This document shows positions 54,425 through 62,603 of a stretch of 64,000 bases of DNA, piece after piece. The stretch is taken from positions 248,001 through 312,000 of the forward strand of contig CAWJHQ010000011.1 of the NCBI GenBank assembly GCA_963842775.1. Direction: 5' to 3'. Each line of letters starts with the position of its first letter. Position 1 is the first letter of the stretch. Source of the DNA: R-RK-3 sp963842775. Lineage in GTDB: Bacteria > Pseudomonadota > Alphaproteobacteria > Rhizobiales > Rhodomicrobiaceae. The position numbers were made by a program, and so were the translations under genes. The notes below the pieces were generated by a model that ran no database searches, was not told the origin of the DNA, and was given only the letters and a program-made list of their open reading frames with translations.

Positions 54425-55198
54425 TCACGCAACAGACCAGCCACCGTCGACGAGGATGTTCGCTCCGGTGATTAGCGATGCGGCGGGCGAGGCGAGGAAC
54501 ACGACCGTCCCGGCGACGTCGACGGGATCGCCGATCCGGCCGAGGGGAATGTGCCCGAGCACTTGCGCATGGAATGCCGGATCGGCAAGGCTCGGCCGCG
54601 TGCCGTCGGTCCAGATGAAGGTCGGCGCGACGCTGTTGACGTTGATGCCGTGAGGCGCCCATTCGACCGCGAGACACCGCGTGAGATGGTTTATCGCCGC
54701 CTTCGTCATGCAGTAGATTGCCTCGCCCTTCAGCACCACGCTGCCCGCCTGCGAACTGATATTGATGATGCGGCCCGATTTTTGCGCCATCATGAGTTTC
54801 GCGACTGCCTGCGTGGTGAAGAACGTGCCCTTGAGATTGACGTCGACCGTATAGTCGAAATCCTCCTCGGTGACGTTCTCCGCGAGGTTTTCCGGTCCGA
54901 TCCCGACATTGTTGACGAGTACGTCGATCCGCCCGAAGGCGCGATGCGCGGCCTCCACCGCGGTGCGGACCGACTTCAGATCCAGCAGGTCCATTTGAAC
55001 GGCATGCGAGCGCCGGCCATGGCTCTCGATCTCTGACTTCAGCGCTTCGCCGTCCTCGGCCTTGCGGATGCCGACAATCACATCTGCGCCGGCTCCGGCG
55101 CAGGCGAGCGCGCAAGCCCGGCCGATCCCGCGAGATGCCCCGGTGACGAATACGATCTTACCTTCCAGATCGAATCGCGGCGTCGTCTCAGCAGGCAT
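54425..55198 (-). CDS. Short-chain dehydrogenase/reductase
   Basis: A classical SDR of about 257 residues from ATG 55198, which follows GAGGGAGGGACC. It has the dinucleotide motif TGASRGIGRACALACA, the VNNVGIG segment, the Ser-Tyr-Lys triad in NISSQAGSVV and YCMTKAAINHL, and the C-terminal ITGANILVDGGWSVA. Members reduce or oxidise a wide range of alcohols or ketones. It is upstream of the FUSC gene, 257 bases away, on the same strand. A role in hydroaromatic metabolism is possible but not supported by any specific residue. Confidence 0.88.
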   Translation of the reverse strand: MPAETTPRFDLEGKIVFVTGASRGIGRACALACAGAGADVIVGIRKAEDGEALKSEIESHGRRSHAVQMDLLDLKSVRTAVEAAHRAFGRIDVLVNNVGIGPENLAENVTEEDFDYTVDVNLKGTFFTTQAVAKLMMAQKSGRIINISSQAGSVVLKGEAIYCMTKAAINHLTRCLAVEWAPHGINVNSVAPTFIWTDGTRPSLADPAFHAQVLGHIPLGRIGDPVDVAGTVVFLASPAASLITGANILVDGGWSVA

Positions 55199-55573
55199 GG
55201 TCCCTCCCTCAGGCGAATATTTGCAACCGTTGCGGTCGATTTTCTCTTGGGCCAATTATAGCACGAACTGATGCCGCAGCGCGGTCTTCGAGTTTGGTGC
55301 TGCGGATGAAGTCATCCGTATCCCGGGATACTTTCGCATGGCGCCGGCGTGATCTAATGGTGGCGCAACTCGCATGCAGGGGGTATCGCAAGGGCATGGG
55401 CGGGATCGCACGCACCACGCTGATCATTATCGTCACGGCGATATGCCTGCTGCCCAGCCTTGTTCTGTGCGTCGATGCGCAGCTGGCGATCGGCGCGGGC
55501 GGGATACTTTTCGCGACGTCGTTAAGAGCCGAACTCATCAGAATTGAGACTTCGCACAACCGGCGGGCAGCTT
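55199..55573. other. Intergenic region without a supported gene
   Basis: Open frames on both strands here are short or run into neighbouring genes, and none has recognisable family motifs. A hydrophobic stretch (TTLIIIVTAICLLPSLVLCV, + strand, around 55420) might be a small membrane protein, but I could not find a convincing start or partner. Confidence 0.4.
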
Positions 55574-56347
55574 CTAAGGCTTTTCATTCACGGTCAAAAT
55601 CGCGCCCCGACGGTGACGGAAAAGCGTTGCGTTCAGCGCGCGCAGAATACGCCGCTTATTGTTCTCGAACTCCGCCGAAAGGCGGTCGCGCGGACGCGGC
55701 AAATCGATGTCGAATATGTCGGCGATCCGGCCCGGATTCGGCCGCATCACGACGATCCGCGAGGCCAGCACGAGCGCTTCCTCGATGTCATGGGTGACGA
55801 GGACCATGGTCGGGCGATGGTCGGCCCACAGATCAAGCAGGTGATCTTGCAACTCCTCGCGCGTAAAAGCGTCGAGCGCGGAGAACGGCTCGTCGAGCAG
55901 CAGCACGGCGGGGCGGGGCACGAGCGCGCGGGCAATGGCGACGCGCTGGCCCTGTCCGCCGGAAAGCTCGCGCGGCCAGCGGTCGGCATGGTCGGCAAGG
56001 CCAACCCGTTGTAGCGCCTCCGCGACGCGGCTGTGCCGCTCCGCCGCCGGCAGTTCGGCAAGCCCGAAGCCGACATTGCCGGCGACCGTCAGCCAGGACA
56101 GGAGGCGCGGCTCCTGGAAAACGATACCGACGCTTGGATGCGGCGCGGTGATGATCGCGCCGTCGACGCTCACTGTGCCGCGCGTCGCGTGGTCCAGCCC
56201 GGACAGCAGACGCAGCAGCGTGCTCTTGCCGCAGCCGGAGCCGCCAATCACGGCAAGGATTTCACCCGCCTCGACGGTGAGCGAGAGCCCGCCAAGCGCA
56301 ATCGTGCCGTTGGGATAGGTTTTTGCAAGGCGTTCGATCGCCAGCAT
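55574..56347 (-). CDS. ssuB: Nitrate/sulfonate/taurine-type ABC transporter ATP-binding protein (SsuB-like)
   Basis: The 257-residue protein has Walker A GGSGCGKST (VIGGSGCGKSTLLRLLSGL), Q-loop in GIVFQEPRLLSWLTV, signature LSGGQGQRVAIARAL, Walker B VLLLDEPFSALDAFTR and H-loop LVTHDIEEAL. This belongs to the SsuB/TauB/NrtD subgroup. With the permease and receptor upstream it forms an importer for an organosulfonate or a related anion. Thirteen bases separate it from the permease gene. Confidence 0.9.
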   Translation of the reverse strand: MLAIERLAKTYPNGTIALGGLSLTVEAGEILAVIGGSGCGKSTLLRLLSGLDHATRGTVSVDGAIITAPHPSVGIVFQEPRLLSWLTVAGNVGFGLAELPAAERHSRVAEALQRVGLADHADRWPRELSGGQGQRVAIARALVPRPAVLLLDEPFSALDAFTREELQDHLLDLWADHRPTMVLVTHDIEEALVLASRIVVMRPNPGRIADIFDIDLPRPRDRLSAEFENNKRRILRALNATLFRHRRGAILTVNEKP

Positions 56348-56359
56348 GTCGGCGCCTCC

Positions 56360-57205
56360 CTACCGGCCGCCGGAATAGACATCGACCCAGCGCAGAAACG
56401 GCGCGGCGATGGTAGCGAGCAGGCCGTCGCTCAGCTTGCCGAGCACCGCGAAGGTCAGGATCGCAGCGACGATCTGATCCGGCTTGCCGAGCTGCTGCCC
56501 ATCGACCAGCAGATAGCCGAGCCCTTCCGATGCACCCATGAATTCCGCCGCCACGACGAACATCCAGCCGAGCCCCAGGCCGCCCCTCAGCGCCAGGACA
56601 TAGGCGGGTAGGATCGCGGGCAAGAGAATACGCCGCACCAGGGCGAACGCCGATAGCCGGAACACGCGGCCCACCTCGACGATCTTCCGGTCGATGGAGA
56701 GGATCGCCCCCAGCGTGCCGAGATAGACCGGGAAGAACACACCGACAGCGATGAGCATGACCTTCGACGCCTCGAAAATGCCGAGCCAGAGGATGAACAG
56801 CGGCACCCAGGCAATCGAAGGTACCGCGCGCAGGCCTTGCAGGGCCGGATCGAGCAGGCGGCGCAGCAGCACCGAATATCCGGTCGCGGCGGCGATGAGC
56901 GTTCCCGCCATGACGCCGATGGCAAATCCCGCCGCGACCCTCGCCGATGTCGCGAGTACATGGCGCGTCAGCTCGCCGCCTTGCGCAAGTTCCAGCAGCG
57001 CCGCGAAAACGCGGGACGGAGGCGGCAGCAGGCGGCCGTTCACCAGCCCGGCGCCGACGAGCAATTCCCATGCGAGCGCGACAGCGACCGGGACCAAAAG
57101 ACCCAGAGCCCAGGACGGACGCCATACGGCCCTGGCGGGCCGGATGACCTGATCGCTGGTTTCCGCAGGGCTGCTGGAGATGGCGCGGATGTCGATGTCG
57201 CTCAT
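56360..57205 (-). CDS. ssuC: Sulfonate/nitrate-type ABC transporter permease (SsuC-like)
   Basis: The 281-residue membrane protein has six hydrophobic segments. Motifs include LPPPSRVFAALLELAQGGEL, LQGLRAVPSIAWVPLFILWLG (the family's PS-W-P motif) and an EAA segment of the ABC permease. The AEFMGASEGLGYLLVDG segment near the C-terminus is diagnostic for SsuC/TauC permeases. It lies two bases downstream of the receptor gene and just upstream of ssuB. Confidence 0.9.
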   Translation of the reverse strand: MSDIDIRAISSSPAETSDQVIRPARAVWRPSWALGLLVPVAVALAWELLVGAGLVNGRLLPPPSRVFAALLELAQGGELTRHVLATSARVAAGFAIGVMAGTLIAAATGYSVLLRRLLDPALQGLRAVPSIAWVPLFILWLGIFEASKVMLIAVGVFFPVYLGTLGAILSIDRKIVEVGRVFRLSAFALVRRILLPAILPAYVLALRGGLGLGWMFVVAAEFMGASEGLGYLLVDGQQLGKPDQIVAAILTFAVLGKLSDGLLATIAAPFLRWVDVYSGGR

Positions 57206-57207
57206 GC

Positions 57208-58182
57208 TCAGCGGGCGGCTGTCACGAATTTGCTGTCGACGAGCGCGGAAACTACCGCTTTCACATCGACCTCAGGCTTGATGACGCCCGCCTGCTGAAG
57301 CGCCAATCCGGCCGCGGTAATCGACTCGATCTGCTCCGCACCGATCTTCGAATGCGTGAGTTCTGTGCGCTCCGATAATTGCCTGGCGATGACGGCGTCC
57401 GGCAGTTTCGTCGCGGCGACGAGATAGCGCTGCACGTCATCCGGATTGGCCAGCGCCCACTGCCGGGCCTGCTCGTAGCTTGCCAGCACGCGCTTTACCA
57501 GATCGGGCTGTTCGGCGGCAAAGGCTTCCCGCACGTTGAGGATGCCCCATGTGTTGGCCTCGCGCTTGCGGAAGAACAGCTTGGCGCCGTCTTCGACTTC
57601 GGCCGAGGCCATCAGCGGATCGAGCCCTGCCCAGGCGTCGACGTCCTTGCGCAGCAACGCGGCCTTGCCATCTGCATGCTGCAGGAGAACGATGGTGACG
57701 TCTTTCTCTGTAAGGCCGACGCCTTGCAGCGCGCGAATGAGGAAGATGTGAGGATCCGTGCCGCGCGTCGCAGCGATGCGCTTGCCCTTGAGATCCTCGA
57801 CCTTGGCGATGCCGGTGTCGCCGCGTGTGACGAGTGCCGTCCATTCGGGCCGCGAATAGACATAGATGGATTTGATCGGATTGCCGTTGACGCGCCCGAG
57901 CAGCGCCGCCGCGCCGGCGGTCGAGCCGAAATCGAGCGAGCCGGCATTCAGGAATTCCAGCGCCTTGTTCGACCCCGCCGACTGCACCCAGCGGATCGCG
58001 ATGCCATCCTTCTCGAATTCGCGCTCGAGGATGCCGCGCTCTTTCAACACCAGCGACACCGGATTGTAGGTGGCCCAGTCGATGCGGATTTCCTTCGGTG
58101 GCTCGGCGCCGAGCGCAGAGCTTGCGGCGAGGCCGATCACCAGGGCGAAGGCAAAGGCGCGACGTGTGAGATGGGTCAGCAT
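57208..58182 (-). CDS. ssuA: Aliphatic sulfonate-type ABC transporter substrate-binding protein (SsuA-like)
   Basis: The 324-residue protein has a signal peptide (MLTHLTRRAFAFALVIGLAA, cleavage near SALGAE), then SsuA-type motifs: EIRIDWATYNPVSLVLKERG, VQSAGSNKALEFLNAGSLDFG, KDLKGKRIAATRGTDPHIFL-like (here VEDLKGKRIAATRGTD), DVDAWAGLDPLMASAE, and a C-terminal helical end. The SAGSNKALEFLNAGSLDFGS pattern is the ligand-clamp signature of the SsuA/TauA group. The gene begins the ssuABC-like unit. Remnants of sulfonate monooxygenase genes lie immediately upstream. Confidence 0.9.
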   Translation of the reverse strand: MLTHLTRRAFAFALVIGLAASSALGAEPPKEIRIDWATYNPVSLVLKERGILEREFEKDGIAIRWVQSAGSNKALEFLNAGSLDFGSTAGAAALLGRVNGNPIKSIYVYSRPEWTALVTRGDTGIAKVEDLKGKRIAATRGTDPHIFLIRALQGVGLTEKDVTIVLLQHADGKAALLRKDVDAWAGLDPLMASAEVEDGAKLFFRKREANTWGILNVREAFAAEQPDLVKRVLASYEQARQWALANPDDVQRYLVAATKLPDAVIARQLSERTELTHSKIGAEQIESITAAGLALQQAGVIKPEVDVKAVVSALVDSKFVTAAR

Positions 58183-58298
58183 GCGGATCTCCTCGTTGTC
58201 TCAATCGAGGATACGGAGCCTGCGACCCGCGACGAACGAAGATATTCTGCTGACCTTATGACGAGAGACGGATTACGGTCATGCAATCGCGTCCGCGA

Positions 58299-58640
58299 CT
58301 ATGTTCTGACAGGGAAAAAGCAGTTCTCCGGCCGTGGCAACCCCAGATTTTCACGCAGCGTCCTGCCCTCATATTCGCGCCGGAAGAGCCCGCGCCGCTG
58401 CAATTCCGGCACCACGCGATCGACGAAATCGTCCAGCCCCTCAGGAAGATAGGGGAACATGATGTTGAAGCCGTCGCTGGCCTCGCTGACCAGCCGCTCC
58501 TCCATCTGATCGGCGATGCCGGACGGCGTGCCGACAAAGGCGAGGCCGCGCGTCACCGCCAAGGCGCTGGGCCAACTGACGCACGTTCAAATTCTCCCGC
58601 CGGGCGAGCGCGATCACCCGTTCGCGCCCGCTCTGACCGC
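58299..58640 (-). pseudogene. 3' remnant of a luciferase-like flavin monooxygenase (NtaA/SsuD-type family)
   Basis: About 110 residues of the C-terminus survive. ERVIALARRENLNVRQLAQRL is followed, after an extra G at 58554, by TRGLAFVGTPSGIADQMEE, FNIMFPYLPEGLDDFVDRVV, ELQRRGLFRREYEGRTLREN and LGLPRPENCF. This matches the last part of LLM-class FMN monooxygenases of the NtaA/DszA group. The N-terminal two thirds are absent. It borders the SsuD-like fragment at 58672-58719, so it looks like a deletion-fused relic of the sulfonate locus. Confidence 0.72.
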
Positions 58641-58671
58641 GACGCGCTTGTCAGCCGCTATATCGATCTGG

Positions 58672-58781
58672 TGCGCCGAAATAGCCGAGGTCGTCGGCAG
58701 CCTGCGCGATCTGCCTCAGAGACCGGCGGCAAGACCCGCCAGCGCCAACGCGCCAACCAGTCGCTTCAGTAGACTTTTCAT
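58672..58781 (-). pseudogene. 5' remnants: signal peptide and SsuD-like N-terminal fragment
   Basis: ATG 58781 starts a 21-residue signal-peptide-like sequence (MKSLLKRLVGALALAGLAA) that ends in a stop at 58716. Overlapping it, the frame from 58719 reads LRQIAQAADDLGYFGA, a segment shared by N-termini of SsuD-type alkanesulfonate monooxygenases. It runs into unrelated sequence and a stop by about 58650. The two scraps suggest a deleted receptor gene and a deleted monooxygenase gene next to ssuA. Both are short, so the identification is moderate. Confidence 0.5.
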
Positions 58782-59320
58782 CCGATGCTCCTTCTTGATG
58801 AACGCAACTTTCCGCAGCGGCACGAAGTCAGCAGACTTCGCCATCTCAATTCAGATTGCGTTTCGTCAAATTTTATGAGCCAGCATCGAAAGCGCTAACG
58901 AAGAAGATCGTATAAGCTTATTCCCAGAGACATCAGCTTCGGTCCCGATCCAGCGAGGGACATCGCCCAATCCTGCTCACCTAAGTCCGTGGTGCTTACA
59001 ATTAGGGCTGCATTGCTTAGCTGATTTATTTGGTGGTCACGGCCCTATCATTGGGCGATCCTGTCGAAGCTGGACATTGGATGTCCGCCGCGGTGATTTG
59101 CAACAGTCACTTTGCGCCGCGAAACCAAACGCTAAGGTGCCACGAGCCTTCGTGGTCTCCGACGGAATGAGGAGAACTCGCATGAACACCGCCGCTGTCA
59201 CTACGCCTCTCGCAAGCGGCATTCCGCCCGTGATGCGGAGCTGTTGACGCTCGCCGTTTTCGGCCGCCAGCCACAGACAGGATAGGATATTAAGCCAGCA
59301 TTGCTGGCGAGGGTGAGAGC
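58782..59320. other. Intergenic region, no supported gene
   Basis: This half-kilobase is more AT-rich than its surroundings and contains no convincing protein-coding frame. A 21-codon frame at 59180-59245 has a strong Shine-Dalgarno (GAGGAGA) before its ATG but encodes nothing I recognise, and may be a leader peptide or a relic. Together with the fragments at 58299-58781 the stretch looks like eroded DNA. Confidence 0.45.
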
Positions 59321-59518
59321 ATGTCTGAAGGATATTCGATTGAGATCGCCGACGAGCTGGTCGGCATAGTGGTACGCGGTAAGGACGAGAGGGTCTTCCG
59401 TTTTCACTCCGCCGTGAAGGAATACAAAGCGCTCGATGGTCATCGATTCGCAAAGCCGGAAGCCGCCGAGCGCGCCGCCCGCGAACACGCCGCGCGTCGG
59501 AGGCTGAAAGCCTTCTGA
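59321..59518 (+). CDS. Small conserved-type protein of unknown function
   Basis: The 65-residue protein starts at ATG 59321 behind GAGGGTGAGAG. It is mostly charged (MSEGYSIEIADELVGIVV, DERVFRFHSAVKEYKAL) with a C-terminal Ala/Arg-rich helix (AAERAAREHAARRRLKAF). It has a clear downstream terminator and its own ribosome-binding site, which favours a real gene. I recall similar small proteins in Bradyrhizobium-type genomes but cannot assign a function. Confidence 0.55.
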   Translation: MSEGYSIEIADELVGIVVRGKDERVFRFHSAVKEYKALDGHRFAKPEAAERAAREHAARRRLKAF

Positions 59519-59546
59519 TCATCCGCCAAGACGATCCCACGAGCCT

Positions 59547-59581
59547 GGGCCGGTTCGCTTAACGCGGGTCGGCCCTTTTTT
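59547..59581 (+). terminator. Rho-independent terminator of the 65-residue gene
   Basis: GGGCCG (59547-59552) pairs with CGGCCC (59570-59575) and is followed by a run of six or seven T residues. The hairpin begins about 28 bases after the stop at 59518, which is the expected position. Confidence 0.75.
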
Positions 59582-59774
59582 GCGGGGTAAGCTGCCCCGG
59601 CAAGTAATCCCCATCCAGCGCTCATAAGCTTTACAGATTTTCTTCGTTCGCTACGCCCGGCTGCCGGTCCGATACTGAGCGATATTCGCGGCGCACTGAC
59701 TGTGTTCCACACCGTCACAAGTCTGACCGCTGAGCGTTTGAGCCAGCACATTGGCCTCGCAGAAGGAGGCGCGC

Positions 59775-59933
59775 ATGAGCTTTGAAATCCGCGATCTCGA
59801 TGCCCCGTCCGGCGCTGAGATCCTCAGCCTCAATCTCACTGGAATGCCTGACGGGGCCGAGCTTAGCCGTAGCCGTCAGGCCCTGGCGGAACGAGGCGTG
59901 CCTGTCGGCCCCCGCGCCGTCGCTGCGGTATGA
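59775..59933 (+). pseudogene. 5' remnant of a TauD/TfdA-family dioxygenase
   Basis: The frame from ATG 59775 reads MSFEIRDLDAPSGAEILSLN and then GMPDGAELSRSRQALAERGV, matching the start of TauD/TfdA-type alpha-ketoglutarate dioxygenases (GAEI.GLDL...ALAERGV). It ends after 52 codons, before any iron-binding HxD motif. The stop overlaps the ATG of the flavoprotein downstream. A dioxygenase here would belong to taurine/sulfonate use like the neighbouring remnants. Short length limits certainty. Confidence 0.45.
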
Positions 59934-61391
59934 GCGCCGCATCTGCAAAAGCCGTGGCGGTGATCGGCGCGGGGTTCAGCGGCCTGATTTGCGCCATCCA
60001 CCTGCTGTTGAAATCGCCGCGGGGCGGCCCGCGCATCTGCCTCATCGAGCAGCGCGAAGCCTTCGGTGTCGGCGCCGCCTATTCCACGGATGACCCTGGC
60101 CATCTCTTGAATACGCACGCCGCCAATATGAGCGCGTTTACCGATCGCCCGGACCATTTTCTCGACTGGCTGCAAGAGCGGGGGCGGCTCTTCCATGGCA
60201 ACGGCTCGTCCTTCGTCTCGCGGCGGATCTACCGTGATTATCTGCAAGGCCTCTTGCGCGACATCGCATGCAGCGCCGACGCAGCCGGGCGGCTTTACCT
60301 CGTTCCCGACGAGGCGGTGTCGGGTTGAGCCCGCCGGCGCGCGGTACGAGGTTCGTTTGAAGGTAGGCAAGGTGCTATCCGTCGATGCCGCTATCTTCGC
60401 AACGGGCAATCCGCCTCCGCACCCGCCCAATATTGCCGCCGGGGCATTTATCGAGAGCCCTCGTTACATCGACGACCCCTGGCACCCCTCCGCCTTCGGC
60501 GCCGTCGAGCCGCATGATACGATCGTCATCCTCAGCACCAGTCTGACCATGATCGACGCCATGCTTTCCCTGAAGGCGAAAGGCCATGAAGGGCCGGTGA
60601 TGGCGTTGTTTCGGCGCGGGCTCATTCCGCGCCGCCATGCGGCCACTACCCGGCCGGTGGCATACGACTTTTCGGCGCTTCCGCTCCGGCTTTCCATCGC
60701 ATTGAAGACGGTGCGGGCGGCCGCCCGGGACGCCGAGCGCGCGGGCGGAAACTGGCAAGACGTCGTCGACAGGCTCAGGCCGAACACCGCCGCCTATTGG
60801 CAAAATCTTTCGCTGCACGCCAAACAGCGGTTTCTGCGCCATCTGCGGCCGTGGTGGGATGTGCACCGCCACAGGCTGGCGCCGCAGGTTGCCGACAGGG
60901 TCAGGAAATTGATCCTGGATGGGAATCTGGTGGTCTGCCGCGGACAGTTGGTGCGGATCGAGGCGGACGCCAGCCGGGCGACCGTCGCGTGGCAGCCCGC
61001 CGGCGACACGCTGGTCTACCGCATGATCGCCGATCACGTCATCAACTGCATGGGGCCGGGCGGCGATCCTACGCGGTCGAAAACGCCGCTCTTGCCGGGC
61101 TTGATCGCTACCGGGCTCGCCAGGCCGGATCGTCTTCGGCTTGGCCTCGACGTGGACAGCGCAGGCCGTTTGATCAAGCGCGACGGGGCCATGAATTTGC
61201 GCAAGGAGGCGGCGGCCGCTCTCGGTGAGATCGCGGATGCGTCGGGCCGGCCCTATCTGGAGGCGGTTGAAGACGATCCCGACCCGGACGTGCGCAAGAC
61301 AGTCCGCTGGGCTCTGACGCAAATTGACGGCTTTCCCGCCACTCGCAAGATTGACCGCCAAAACGCCGTCGAAAAATCCCTAAGCCTTTGA
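59930..61391 (+). CDS. FAD/NAD(P)-binding protein, YdhS-like (one extra base at 60322-60324)
   Basis: After dropping one G in the GGG at 60322-60324, a protein of about 486 residues results. It has an N-terminal dinucleotide motif (VAVIGAGFSGLICAIHLLL), GVGAAYSTDDPGHLLNTHAA, and MSAFTDRPDHFLDWLQ. The continuing frame holds IFATGNPPPHPPN and a late INCMGPGGDPTRSKTPLL, with a second ATG-type motif near the end. This is COG4529 (YdhS-like FAD/NAD(P)-binding proteins), whose reaction is not established. The gene follows the dioxygenase remnant with a start/stop overlap and may once have served sulfonate or taurine use. Confidence 0.78.
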
Positions 61392-61426
61392 CTGCTCGGA
61401 CACTGCATGTCCGTGGGCATGATGCG

Positions 61427-62603
61427 CTAATGCAGGGCCTGTTTCAGATCGGCCTCGAGGTCGCTTACATCTTCGATGCCGACCGAGAGACGGATCAGCC
61501 CGTCCACGATGCCGATCCTGGCGCGAATATCGGCGGGAATGGAGGCATGCGTCATCACGGCGGGATATTCGATCAGGCTCTCGACGCCTCCCAGGCTTTC
61601 CGCGAGCGTGAATAACCGCGTGCGCGTCAAGGCGGCATCGACGGTAGGGCGGCCGCCCTTCAGGATCGCCGTGATCATGCCGCCGCCCTTGCCGTTCATC
61701 TGATGCCGCGCCAGGGGATGCTGCGGGTGACTTTCAAGGCCAGGATAAAGCACGCGCTCGACCTTGGGGTGCTGCTCCAGCCATTCAGCCAAATGCTGGG
61801 CGTTCGATGAATGGCGTTCCATGCGCAGGCCGAGCGTTTTTACGCCGCGATGCATCAGGAAGCTGTCGAACGGTCCGGCAATGGCGCCGGCGGCGTTTTG
61901 CAGAAACCTCAGATTTTCGACGAGGTCGGGCCGGCTCGCTATCACGACGCCGCCGATGACGTCCGAATGGCCGCCGATATATTTGGTCGCCGAGTGCAGG
62001 ACGATGTCCGCCCCCAGCTCCAGCGGGCGCTGGATCCACGGCGACGCGAAGGTGTTGTCGACGACGACGATGAGGCCGTGCTTGTGCGCCTCCTCGGCGA
62101 TAGCGGCGATGTCGGCGAGTTTCAGCAGCGGGTTGGTCGGCGTCTCGACCCAGACCAGCCTCGTCGCGGGACGGATCGCCTCCGCCAGCCGCGAGGCATC
62201 CGTCAGGTCGATATAGCTTGCCTCCAGCCCCGCCGAACGCCGCCGCACGCGCTCCAGCAGGCGATAGGTGCCGCCGTAAAGATCGTCGATGGCGATGACG
62301 TGCGAGCCGGAGTCCAGCAGTTCCAGTACGGTGGCGCTGGCCGCGAGGCCGGATGCGAAGGCGAAGCCGGCCTCGCCGCCCTCCAACGCCGCCACGGCAG
62401 CGCTCGAAAGCGAAGCGGGTGGGGTTTTGACTGCGGCCGTATTCGAAGCCCTTATGCATGCCCGGCGCGTCTTGCGCGTAGGTTGCGTTGGCGTAGATCG
62501 GCGTGATCAACGCATTCGTCCCAGGATCGAGATGCTGGCCGGCATGAATGGCGCGCGTATCGAAACCCTTGATGAGATCGTTTTTTATCGCGTCGTTCGT
62601 CAT
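61427..62603 (-). CDS. Cystathionine gamma-lyase/synthase-type PLP enzyme (one extra base at 62399)
   Basis: With the base at 62399 removed, a 391-residue Cys/Met metabolism PLP enzyme is restored. Motifs are FDTRAIHAGQHLDPGTNALI, GFEYGRSQNPTR, ALEGGEAGFAFASGLAA, WVETPTNPLLKLADI, the Schiff-base region VLHSATKYIGGHSDVIGG (Lys in SATKY) and a C-terminal SLGGVESLIEYPAVMTHASI. Gamma-lyase and gamma-synthase cannot be told apart by sequence alone. Pairing with cystathionine beta-synthase immediately upstream (four-base overlap) favours the lyase and reverse transsulfuration from homocysteine to cysteine. Confidence 0.9.

Noticed and set aside
55294..55797. Possible + strand small membrane protein
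   Set aside because: It overlaps the ssuB 3' end, lacks a convincing start and has no recognised family.
57379..58452. Open frame opposite ssuA (357 codons)
   Set aside because: Antisense shadow of ssuA; residues show no recognisable domain.
60375..61361. Open frame opposite the YdhS-like gene (328 codons)
   Set aside because: Antisense shadow; the + strand frame carries the flavoprotein motifs.
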